Source of the DNA: JARRQB01 sp965368585 | Lineage (GTDB): Bacteria > Pseudomonadota > Gammaproteobacteria > Chromatiales > Chromatiaceae | Reading direction: 5' to 3' | NCBI GenBank assembly: GCA_965368585.1 | Contig: CBDUNM010000063.1 | Span: forward strand, 1 to 24,785 | DNA: 24,785 nt | In this document: in pieces, positions 1 to 7,474 of the stretch | How positions within the stretch are numbered: the stretch's first letter is position 1 | Layout of the letters: the number at the start of each line of letters is the position of its first letter | Notes under the pieces: generated by a model | What the model saw: only the letters and a program-made list of their open reading frames with translations | Database searches by the model: none | What the model was told of the DNA's origin: nothing | Made by a program: the position numbers and the translations under genes

Positions 1-1433
1 TTACCCTGGTTGGCCAGGTGCGTCGCTTCGGCCATCACGGCATCGGGATCGAATGCGGTTGATCCATTGCGCCGCGCGGCCTGTGCGCATTCCGCCAGAA
101 CGCGTTCCGGCGCGCCCTTGACATACGCCACCAAGCCCTCAGACGATTGGTGCAGCGTCGTCATTTTTTTACGTTTGCTGTCAAACGGGATGGCGGCGAC
201 CCGTGGTTTTGCCTGCTCCAACGCAGCCTTTTCATAGCCGGCCCGGTGCGCGGCCTCGAACAACGCCAGCTCGGTCGGCTCACCGGTAGGTTTGCCGTCC
301 TTCTCCGCCACGTCGTTATTCAGGGCCAGGGCATGCCCCAGGTCGATCCCAGGTCCGTCGGCCCGTGGATCGGGCAACGACGCATGCTGCCCGCCGGCGT
401 AACAAAACAACTCAGCCGTCATGCGGTTCTGCGTCAGCGTTCCCGTCTTGTCGGCACAGATGTAGGTCACCGAACCGAGGGTTTCCACCGCCGGCAGATT
501 GCGCACCAGGGCGTTGTGCCGAATCAGTTTGTGTGCGCCTAGAGCCAGCGAGATCGTTACCACGGCCGGCAGTGCTTCCGGTATCGCCGCGACCGCCAGA
601 CTTACGGCGGTCAGAAACATCAACAATATCGGTTGCCCTTGCAATAAACCGGCGGTGAATACCACGGCGCAGATCACCAGGATGGCCAGGGCGAGATAGC
701 GGCCGAAGCGGGTGAGTCGTACCTGCAGCGGGGTCTTCACGCCCACCCCGCTACGCAGCAGCTCGGCAATCCGGCCGATCTCCGTGTCCAGGCCGGTGGC
801 GACCACGACGCCCCTGCCGCGTCCGCGGGTGATCAGGCTGCTGTTGAAGCCGAGGTTTCGACGATCGCCGAGCGCAAGTCCGGTTTCCTCAAACGCCCCC
901 GTCTGCTTGTCGACCGGGTGGGCTTCGCCGGTCAGGGCGGACTCGTCGGCCTGCATTTCCTCCACGTCGAGCAGCCGCAAATCCGCCGGTACGATATTGC
1001 CCGCCTCGAGCAACACCACGTCGCCGGGCACCAGTTCGGTTGCCGCTCGGGTAACCACCTGGCCGTCACGCAATATCCGGGCCTTGGGCGCCGTCATTTG
1101 ACGAAGCGCCGCCACGGCACGCTCCGCACGATACTCCTGTACCGCACTGATAACGGCGTTGAGCAGCACGATCACCAGGATGGCAATGGTGTCCTGGGGT
1201 TCGCCGATGAAGCCCGAAATCAGCGCGGCCATCAGCAGTACCAGGATCATGAAGTCGGTAAATTGCCGCAGCAGTATGACTGCCAGGGAGCGGCGCCGCT
1301 TTTCGGGGAGGACGTTCGGCCCGTGTTCGGCCAGACGTCGCTGCGCGGCCGCGTCCGTTAGGCCGGTTGCCGAAGTATCGAGGCGCGCCAATGCCTCATC
1401 TGCTTCAATGCTGTGCCAGATAACCGGTGGCAT
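1..1433 (-). CDS. P2-type cation-transporting ATPase, N-terminal part (truncated by window edge)
   Basis: Inner-membrane pump of the P2 (Ca2+-ATPase/PMA-like) group, which couples ATP hydrolysis to cation export. About 477 residues are visible; the family is usually near 900, so the C-terminal half lies beyond the left edge. In order: cation-ATPase N-terminal domain (residues 5-70), first membrane pair (about 55-100), actuator domain with ALTGEA around 167-171, M3/M4 with the PEALP motif at 285-289, phosphorylation loop DKTGTLTQN with the phosphorylated Asp328, then a nucleotide-binding domain with a KGAPE motif. PEALP favours a P2A-like pump over heavy-metal P1B pumps, which carry CPC-type motifs. 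The ATG at 1433 is the first in frame after a TAA stop; its ribosome site is weak. The transported ion cannot be told from this part. Confidence 0.9.
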   Translation of the reverse strand, partial: MPPVIWHSIEADEALARLDTSATGLTDAAAQRRLAEHGPNVLPEKRRRSLAVILLRQFTDFMILVLLMAALISGFIGEPQDTIAILVIVLLNAVISAVQEYRAERAVAALRQMTAPKARILRDGQVVTRAATELVPGDVVLLEAGNIVPADLRLLDVEEMQADESALTGEAHPVDKQTGAFEETGLALGDRRNLGFNSSLITRGRGRGVVVATGLDTEIGRIAELLRSGVGVKTPLQVRLTRFGRYLALAILVICAVVFTAGLLQGQPILLMFLTAVSLAVAAIPEALPAVVTISLALGAHKLIRHNALVRNLPAVETLGSVTYICADKTGTLTQNRMTAELFCYAGGQHASLPDPRADGPGIDLGHALALNNDVAEKDGKPTGEPTELALFEAAHRAGYEKAALEQAKPRVAAIPFDSKRKKMTTLHQSSEGLVAYVKGAPERVLAECAQAARRNGSTAFDPDAVMAEATHLANQG

Positions 1434-1798
1434 CTCGATGTCCCATAACCCAACAAGTAGTCGCGGCGTTTACCGCAATCCAACCGCCCGCATGCGGCAA
1501 TGTCGCGACTCAACCTGCGGAAGTCGCTCCGTGCGCAGCCAGTGCTTCCCGGTGGGCTACCGAGCGTGTCGCGAACCGCCTGCTGTTTCCATACCGGCCG
1601 GTTTGCGCATTAAACCCGAAACCTCCCTGTCGTTCCTTGATCTTGTTCAGGATCACCAAGGTCTCCAGCCCGGCAGTTGACGGCGTCCGCCGAACCATAT
1701 GCACAGCCTTGATTCTGATACCTTAGCGGGTGTGATGCATTCCCTACGAAGCATCGTGGGTACGGGTAAACGATATTTCAAACGCGACGGAAACGGCA
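1434..1798. other. intergenic region, nothing recognised
   Basis: This stretch separates the divergent ATPase and channel genes and must hold both promoters. I see no convincing sigma-70 pair, RNA gene or repeat. Short open frames on both strands show no family resemblance or ribosome sites. Confidence 0.5.
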
Positions 1799-2311
1799 AT
1801 GATCAAGAAACGTAGTTTGGCGAGAACCTTTGGGCGATTCACCTCGGACGTTGTTTCCCACACACCGATCGTAAAAATGGTCGTGCTGCTGGTTGTATTG
1901 TGGTTACTGTTTTCCGCCGGCATGTACCTTGGTGAGCGCAGCGCAGAAACGACGAGTATCACCTCTTACGGCAAAGCCTTGTACTGGGGGGTTGCTGCTT
2001 TTTCGACCGCCGGTATCGCGGACATGCCCGTCAAGGGAATTTCGGAACTCATCGGGGGTATCTGGATCGTCGTAGGGTCTATGTTGTTTTTCGGCACTAT
2101 TGTAGCCACCGTCACGGCATATTTTATGCGCCCGCTACAGCGACCGGCCAGGCAGATAGTCGACACGATTGAATACAATCTCGAACAGCTTGAAGATCTG
2201 TCCGTCGAAGAGTTGGAACTGCTCAAGGAAACGACGGACACTTTGATCGAGCACATGGAGTTTGTCCAAGCTCTGCGGGCGAAACGGGCGGCGGAGCAGG
2301 AAATCGGCTAG
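1799..2311 (+). CDS. two-helix ion-channel-like protein with degenerate potassium filter
   Basis: A 170-residue protein with the layout of a bacterial two-transmembrane potassium channel subunit: TM1 about 25-45, pore helix 57-69, filter position 70-75, TM2 83-108, then a charged helix 117-166 (rich in Glu/Leu, probably a coiled coil that helps oligomerise). The pore segment ALYWGVAAFST aligns well with the channel family. The filter itself reads TAGIAD where potassium channels have TVGYGD, so Tyr and the second Gly are lost. The fold is therefore channel-like, but potassium selectivity is doubtful. It is divergent from the cation ATPase and convergent with ald, 30 bases apart. The ATG at 1799 gives a short basic cytoplasmic tail. 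Confidence is high for fold, low for conducted ion. Confidence 0.75.
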   Translation: MIKKRSLARTFGRFTSDVVSHTPIVKMVVLLVVLWLLFSAGMYLGERSAETTSITSYGKALYWGVAAFSTAGIADMPVKGISELIGGIWIVVGSMLFFGTIVATVTAYFMRPLQRPARQIVDTIEYNLEQLEDLSVEELELLKETTDTLIEHMEFVQALRAKRAAEQEIG

Positions 2312-2341
2312 TGAATATTCCCTTGACCAACAGAGTTGGGT

Positions 2342-3460
2342 TTATTCCTTGATGGCGTCCAGAGCCGGCGTGTATTCGTAGTTCAAATCGTGCGCAACTT
2401 CTTTACATGTCACTTTGCCGTGGTGCACGTTCAAGCCGTGGCGCAGGTGTTGGTCGTCTGTCAAGGCCTGTTTGTAGCCTTTGTCCGCCAGATTCAACAA
2501 ATACGGCAGGGTGACGTTGTTCAACGCATAGGTTGAGGTGCGCGGCACACCGCCGGGCATATTGGCGACGCAGTAGTGCACGACCTCGTCGACCACGTAG
2601 GTCGGCTCGGCGTGAGTGGTCGGTCTGGATGTTTCGCAACAGCCGCCTTGATCGATCGCGACGTCGACGATCACCGAGCCCGGCTTCATGTGCTTGACCA
2701 TCTCGCGGGTCACCAGCTTCGGCGCTTCGGCCCCGGGGATCAATACGCCGCCGATCACCAGATCCGCCTCGAGTACGTGCCGCTCGAGTGAATCGCGGGT
2801 GGAGAAAACCGTATTGGTGGAACGACCGAACTGCTTCCAATGGGCCTCCAGCACGTCGACGTTTCGATCGACCACCCACACGTCGGCGCCCATGCCCACC
2901 GCGATGTGGGCCGCATGGGTTCCAACGACGCCGGAGCCGAGAATCACCACTTTGGCAGGATCGACGCCCGGCACGCCGCCGAGCAGCATGCCCAGGCCTC
3001 CATGCGGGTGCTCCAGGCAGTAAGCGCCGGCCTGGATGGCCATGCGTCCCGCCACTTTGGACATGGGGGCCAACAGCGGCAACCCGCCGAGCGGGGAGGT
3101 CACCGTTTCGTAGGCGATACAAACCGCACCGCTGTTGACCAGGTCCCTGGTCTGTTCAGGATCGGGCGCCAGGTGTAAGTAGGTATAGAGCACCTGGCCT
3201 TCGCGCAACATCGCGCGCTCCTTTGCCTGCGGCTCCTTGACCTTGACGATCAGCTCCGCTGCCGCAAATATCTCCTCCGCAGTGGCGGCAATCAGTGCGC
3301 CGGCCGATTCGTACTCGGCGTCACTTGCACCGATACCTTCACCGGCATTTTGTTGCACCATTACCCGGTGTCCGTGCGCCACCACCTCGCGTACGCTGGC
3401 CGGGGAAAGGCCGACGCGATATTCATGGTTTTTTATTTCTTTCGGAACACCGATCAGCAT
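2342..3460 (-). CDS. ald: alanine dehydrogenase
   Basis: Catalyses NAD-dependent interconversion of L-alanine with pyruvate and ammonia in the cytoplasm. The 372-residue product matches the usual family length of about 370. Residues known to act in this family sit at their expected numbers: Arg15 and Lys75 (substrate binding), His96 (catalytic, in YLHLA) and Asp270 (in IDQGG). The NAD-binding Rossmann turn GSGVVG is at 175-180. The open frame runs upstream to 3571, but the ATG at 3460 is preceded by GGAGGG at a good distance and begins with the family start MLIGVPKEIK, so I use it. The gene reads away from the guanine deaminase pseudogene and is convergent with the channel gene. It appears intact. 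Confidence 0.96.
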   Translation of the reverse strand: MLIGVPKEIKNHEYRVGLSPASVREVVAHGHRVMVQQNAGEGIGASDAEYESAGALIAATAEEIFAAAELIVKVKEPQAKERAMLREGQVLYTYLHLAPDPEQTRDLVNSGAVCIAYETVTSPLGGLPLLAPMSKVAGRMAIQAGAYCLEHPHGGLGMLLGGVPGVDPAKVVILGSGVVGTHAAHIAVGMGADVWVVDRNVDVLEAHWKQFGRSTNTVFSTRDSLERHVLEADLVIGGVLIPGAEAPKLVTREMVKHMKPGSVIVDVAIDQGGCCETSRPTTHAEPTYVVDEVVHYCVANMPGGVPRTSTYALNNVTLPYLLNLADKGYKQALTDDQHLRHGLNVHHGKVTCKEVAHDLNYEYTPALDAIKE

Positions 3461-3614
3461 GGCTTCCCTCCAGGGATGCAGATAATCGACAGAGGACGTT
3501 GAGAGTAAAGATAGGATGGATTTGCAGCCAGGTATAGCATGAGTGCCGTGCGATGGGTGCTCGTGCTCCATTGGGGCGCTAGCGATTACCGTGTAAATGT
3601 AACGTTTTTACGCT

Positions 3615-3623
3615 TTATCCACA
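3615..3623 (+). promoter_or_regulatory. single consensus DnaA box
   Basis: The 9-mer TTATCCACA, a perfect match to the DnaA consensus, lies in the gap between ald and the guaD pseudogene. No second box or AT-rich unwinding region is next to it, so it is not an origin. It may be a chance match or a DnaA-responsive site. Confidence 0.35.
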
Positions 3624-3644
3624 GCTTTTAACTGGGCTGAACGA

Positions 3645-4633
3645 GTGTCAAATTCACGCGAGCAGGAACCGACGTCATCTTCCCCGACCCGCGCGATCCG
3701 CGGGTCTATCGTGCATTGCCTGGCAGACCCGGGGCGCGCTGCAGCGGAAGGAGCGGTTGAGTTTTTCACCGACGGATTGATGACTCTAACCGGGGGGGCG
3801 GGTGGCGCGAGTCGGTCCGGCCGAGCCGCTATTGCGCGATCTGCCGGCGACCGTACCAGTCAGCGATCATTCCGGCAGGCTGATCGTGCCGGGTTCTATT
3901 GACACTCATATGCATTACCCGCAAACGGATGTCATTGCTGCGTGCGGCGAGCAGTTGCTGGAGTGGTTGAATATGCACGCATTTCCCACCGAACGCCAGT
4001 TCGCCGATGAACAGCACGCCGTAGAAGTTGCCAAGTTCTTCCTGCAGGAACTGTTGCGTAACGGAACCACCACCGCGCTGGTAATGGGTACGGTGCACCG
4101 GCAATCGATAGACGCTTTCTTCACGGCGGCCGAGGCGCGCAACATGCGCATGCTGGCCGGAAAAGTACTAATGGATCGTCACGCGCCCGCGGACCTGCTC
4201 GAAACCGCTCATTCCGCCTACGCCGAGAGCAAGGCACTGATCGAACGCTGGCATGGCCGGGGGCGCCAGTCGTACGCCATCACCCCACGCTTTGCGCCCA
4301 CGTCGACCGATGCGCAGCTGCAGCAGATCGGGCGGCGCGCGGGCGCTGTATCTCGATGATCGGATCGGCAACTTCGAGCCGGGCAAGGAAGCCGATTTCG
4401 TGGTGCTCGATCCTGCTTGCACGCCGTTGATACGGCGCAGAACGTCTCGCATCGATGGCTTGTCCGAGCGGCTGTTCGTGCTCATGATGCTGGGTGACGA
4501 CCGTGCCGTTGCCGAGACCTATGTCCATGGCGTGAGCGCCTATCGTCGCGGCGAGGAGTGGCCTCCGGGTGGCGCCGGCTTGGCATGGAGCGGGCAACGA
4601 CAACTTGGTCGCCGAATTTTACTCGATGAATAG
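3645..4633 (+). pseudogene. guaD: guanine deaminase pseudogene (frameshift plus internal deletion)
   Basis: Remnant of guanine deaminase, the zinc amidohydrolase that converts guanine to xanthine. Three pieces match the family in order. Frame 1 from a GTG at 3645 gives the N-terminus (IRGSIVHCLADPGR). A run of seven G at 3792-3798 then shifts the frame; removing one G would restore it. Frame 2 (from about 3800) carries the metal site DTHMHYPQ, then LLEWLNMHAFPTERQF and ITPRFAPTSTD. Near 4330 it jumps, in another frame, to the C-terminal part with IGNFEPGKEADFVVLDP. Roughly 200 of about 440 residues are missing, including the middle His/Asp metal ligands, so the product cannot be active. The last piece ends at TAG 4631-4633, just before glxR, so the two probably formed an operon. 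Confidence 0.9.
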
Positions 4634-4648
4634 GTGGAGATAAGCGTT

Positions 4649-5587
4649 ATGAAGCCCCTGCAAGATCAACGTATAGGCTTGGTCGGATTGGGATTGATGG
4701 GACGCCCGATGTGCATCAATTTGCAACAAGCCGGTGCCGAGCTCTACGTCGCCAATCGCAGCCGAGCGGTACTCGATGAAATCCGGCGCCCCGGTATCGT
4801 GCCCGTGGTATCGCCCGCCGAATTGGCGCGGCGAGTCGGGATCGTGATCGTGATGGTTGCAGATACACCTGCCGTGGAAAACGTTCTGTTCGGTGCAGAT
4901 GGCCTGATCAAAGCGGTAACCAGAGGCACGCTCGTCATCGACATGGGTACGACGGCGGTCGTTTCGACAAGAGAATTCGCGCGCCGCTTGGGCGAGCTCG
5001 ATGTCGAGTACGTCGACGCGCCCGTTTCCGGTGGAGAAATCGGCGCACGCAATGCAACCTTGAGTATCATGGCGGGTGGCAGCGCCCGGTCGATTGCCCG
5101 AGCGCGCCCGCTGTTCGATGTGCTGGGTTCGTCGTTTACCCACGTCGGCGATGTAGGTGCCGGTCAGATCGCCAAGGCCGCGAATCAAACCATCGTCGGA
5201 CTGACCATCGGCGCGGTTGCCGAGGCCTTGGCGTTGGCCGAGAGTGCCGGTGCGGACCCGGCGAAAGTGCGTGAGGCATTGCTGGGAGGTTTCGCGGCAT
5301 CGCGGATACTTGAACTGCATGGCCAGCGCATGATCGATCGGGAGTTCAGGCCGGGCGCGAAGGCCACTACCCAGCTCAAGGACCTGCGGCAGGCGCTGGA
5401 TTTGGGGACGACGTACGGGCTGGATCTTCGCGCTACGCAACTGAATATGGAGCTCTACGAAAAATTGATCGATGCGGGTTACGGCGATCTCGACCACAGT
5501 GCTTTGTTTAAGCTTTACGATGAGGAAGTGTTTCAGCCGTTCGCTGGGGATGACGGTCGAACCCGACCACCCTTTGGCGGTAAATGA
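4649..5587 (+). CDS. glxR: 2-hydroxy-3-oxopropionate (tartronate semialdehyde) reductase, GlxR/GarR type
   Basis: NAD(P)H-dependent beta-hydroxyacid dehydrogenase, 312 residues, the normal family length. Rossmann turn GLGLMG at 13-18; substrate loop DAPVSGG at 123-129; catalytic Lys176 inside GAGQIAKAANQ; KDLRQAL at 244-250. In the family these mark reduction of tartronate semialdehyde to D-glycerate. The exact substrate is inferred, since 3-hydroxyisobutyrate dehydrogenases share the fold; the purine-salvage neighbour supports the glyoxylate/tartronate semialdehyde role. I chose ATG 4649 because GGTGGAG lies 9 bases upstream; an in-frame GTG at 4634 overlaps that site. The stop overlaps a further ATG (ATGA at 5584-5587), hinting at a coupled downstream gene. 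It is intact, unlike the gene before it. Confidence 0.88.
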   Translation: MKPLQDQRIGLVGLGLMGRPMCINLQQAGAELYVANRSRAVLDEIRRPGIVPVVSPAELARRVGIVIVMVADTPAVENVLFGADGLIKAVTRGTLVIDMGTTAVVSTREFARRLGELDVEYVDAPVSGGEIGARNATLSIMAGGSARSIARARPLFDVLGSSFTHVGDVGAGQIAKAANQTIVGLTIGAVAEALALAESAGADPAKVREALLGGFAASRILELHGQRMIDREFRPGAKATTQLKDLRQALDLGTTYGLDLRATQLNMELYEKLIDAGYGDLDHSALFKLYDEEVFQPFAGDDGRTRPPFGGK

Positions 5588-5829
5588 CAGCACCCGGCCA
5601 GAAACTGATCATCGATGCGGCGCCGAGGAACGACCGCTTCATACGGAAAGGAGACATAAATCGAACGAAGACGGTCCGCCGCACTCGACCGACTTCTGCA
5701 GGTCGGGCCTCACCCCGTGGGTGCTTGGTTCATCTAGTGTTGGTGAATACGGCGAAACTCAACATCATTCAATTGCTTGCAACCGATTTTCGGGCCTGGT
5801 GCCGGCTGATGAGCGAAAAGCGGCGATAA
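5584..5829 (+). pseudogene. possible remnant of a gene coupled to glxR
   Basis: An ATG overlaps the glxR stop (ATGA), the usual sign of translational coupling. It opens an 81-codon frame whose first part, MTAPGQKLIIDAAPRN, looks coding. After about 22 residues the composition turns arginine-rich and loses any family look. I read it as the first codons of a former third operon gene, joined to unrelated DNA. The family is not recognised. It may also be a chance open frame. Confidence 0.3.
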
Positions 5830-5899
5830 CTGATTGGTTCTGTTTGAGTTTTCAAAACTCCAGCAACCCCAAATAAACCAAGCACCGTTAAGTTTCTAT

Positions 5900-5928
5900 C
5901 ATCGCGAAGCCGCTTGAATATCGCGATG
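5900..5928. repeat. inverted repeat with 8-base arms
   Basis: CATCGCGA and TCGCGATG are separated by 13 bases, just beyond the 3' end of the TIR gene. No T-run follows on the minus strand, so it is a weak terminator at best. It could be a protein-binding site. Confidence 0.4.
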
Positions 5929-5966
5929 CGACTTATGGACCATACACCCAATAGAGTCGCGTTTGA

Positions 5967-6989
5967 TCAGGCCATCGATTGGTGGCGAATCGCAAGGTAT
6001 CGGTCATTGATATGAAGATCCTTCAACTCCGCTGGAGGTGGCGCTTCGTCGGGCGAATTGATAGGAACGGGTTGAATGCTATCAAGTCCTTTGAACTTCA
6101 GAGCTGTCCGCCGCTCCCACTCGACCACTTCCGATTGCTTGGCAGCCAGCGACCAAAAAAGAAAAAAAGCCTCCCGATCGACGATCTCCTCTTCGATTCT
6201 CTCCCGCCACCGTTCGCCCGATCGCAAAGAGAGGACATCGAGGAACACATCTAGATCAGGCAGAACGCTGCGCATTCCCTGGATGATCAGAGAGACTTTT
6301 TTGCGGTCTTGGGAGGCATATGACGCGAAAGCGCTCGCGATACGGTGCTCTGTCAGCGTCGCGTCGGCTAGCGTTTCCTGAGCACTTGCCTTCACGCTGA
6401 TCAGAAAAGACACGCTCGCGATCTCAACGCCGGCGACGGAGATTTTCGAAGTGCCGACGTAGTCCCGAAGCTTTGTATCCTCGGGAATGGACAGGCCGAA
6501 GTTGCAATTGCTGACAATACCGGCCCATTGCATCGACCCTTTTTCTACAATTTTCAGATCCGGTATCGACAGCCGGACGTCGATTCGGCTGCCGCGGCTA
6601 AGGTAGGTAGGACCGACAGTCTTCACCAGCCATTCCTTGTTTTGATGCAGCTTACGCGTTGTGCGATCGATGTGTGCCCAAACATCGAGCAGGAATGACT
6701 GACCCGGGGTCACTGACATTGGGCATGTAACGGAGAAATGAACTTCGTCATCTATCTCGCCCATCGGTGGCGGTGGAGGCGTGGGTTTCCAGCTCGTGCT
6801 CTTCACGGTCAAGAGCGAGAACTGGTCGGTCCATCGATCCAACGGCGACCGTCGGAATTCGCGGACCCTGTCCGCGTCTCTCGCGCCGAACATATCGCAA
6901 AGTACGACTATATGGCCCTTGTCTTTATGGGACGGACGAGCCGGATCTGGAGGAGATCGCCTACTCCTTTCCTGAATCACTTCGGCCAA
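5967..6989 (-). CDS. TIR-domain protein with N-terminal beta-rich domain
   Basis: A protein of up to 340 residues in three parts. Residues 1-75 are charged and end in a six-proline linker. Residues 80-200 are beta-rich (VHFSVTCPMSV, PGQSFLLDVWAH) and not a family I can name. Residues 216-312 form a TIR domain: strand A with AFASYASQDRKKV, then DVFLDVLSLRSGERW, then a Ser-Glu-x-x-x-Trp-Glu helix at 286-292, whose Glu292 aligns with the catalytic Glu of NAD-cleaving TIRs. Many bacterial TIR proteins are antiphage effectors that consume or modify NAD; a defence role here is inference. The start is uncertain: TTG at 6989 without a ribosome site, ATG at 6893 also without one. The frame stays open upstream to 7064 with no start codon, so a small indel is possible. 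Base composition is AT-richer than its neighbours. Confidence 0.7.
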   Translation of the reverse strand: MAEVIQERSRRSPPDPARPSHKDKGHIVVLCDMFGARDADRVREFRRSPLDRWTDQFSLLTVKSTSWKPTPPPPPMGEIDDEVHFSVTCPMSVTPGQSFLLDVWAHIDRTTRKLHQNKEWLVKTVGPTYLSRGSRIDVRLSIPDLKIVEKGSMQWAGIVSNCNFGLSIPEDTKLRDYVGTSKISVAGVEIASVSFLISVKASAQETLADATLTEHRIASAFASYASQDRKKVSLIIQGMRSVLPDLDVFLDVLSLRSGERWRERIEEEIVDREAFFLFWSLAAKQSEVVEWERRTALKFKGLDSIQPVPINSPDEAPPPAELKDLHINDRYLAIRHQSMA

Positions 6990-7370
6990 TTGCGCGACCG
7001 ATGTATTCTCATCCGATACGGCGCCGGGAAAAGGTTTGGCCAGAATTTCTTGTTCGACATCTCAAACCGATGCATTGCTGAAACCCCATGAAACGCGCCC
7101 GAGTCACCTCAAAGGTAAGCGGGCATGGCCGACTGCCATACACCGCACAGGTTATCGACAAACGTCTCCCCGCGGTCCAGGTAAAGGACCCTGGCGGGCG
7201 GCAGATAGCGCTGCGACTGCCACGCACGGGTCTTGCCAGCTGCTTTGGGCTGCGGATTCAATCGTTCGCCGGGGGCCCTTTCAGACTGACATCGTCCGAC
7301 GGAAAGATGCTTCCGGGCCCGGAGAAGCACTTGTGGTGCTGCCCGATCCACGCAGTCCGCTTCTGTTCAA
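6990..7370. other. intergenic region, nothing recognised
   Basis: Between the TIR gene and the nirK terminator. Open frames on both strands are short and match no family. The segment would contain the TIR promoter, but I see no clear one. Confidence 0.4.
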
Positions 7371-7395
7371 ACGCCGGTGGCAATGCCACCGGCGT
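7371..7395 (-). terminator. probable rho-independent terminator of nirK
   Basis: A perfect 11-base inverted repeat with a three-base loop. On the minus strand the stem is GC-rich and followed by TTTG, about 80 bases after the nirK stop codon. The T-run is short, so its strength is uncertain. Confidence 0.65.
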
Positions 7396-7474
7396 CACGT
7401 TGTCGTTCTGCGGTGATGCACCGGAGAGAGAAACGGTGCATTCCCCGGAAACCATCTGTGATCTCGGCCTGTGG

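Noticed and set aside
1510..1704. 64-codon minus-strand frame upstream of the ATPase gene
   Set aside because: It has no ribosome site and no recognisable family, and its composition does not differ from its surroundings.
3615..3623. Replication origin near the DnaA box
   Set aside because: A single box, no AT-rich unwinding element and no dnaA, dnaN or gidA nearby.
4619..5593. 324-codon open frame on the minus strand
   Set aside because: It mirrors glxR, whose motifs are complete. The antisense product is His/Arg-rich with no family pattern.
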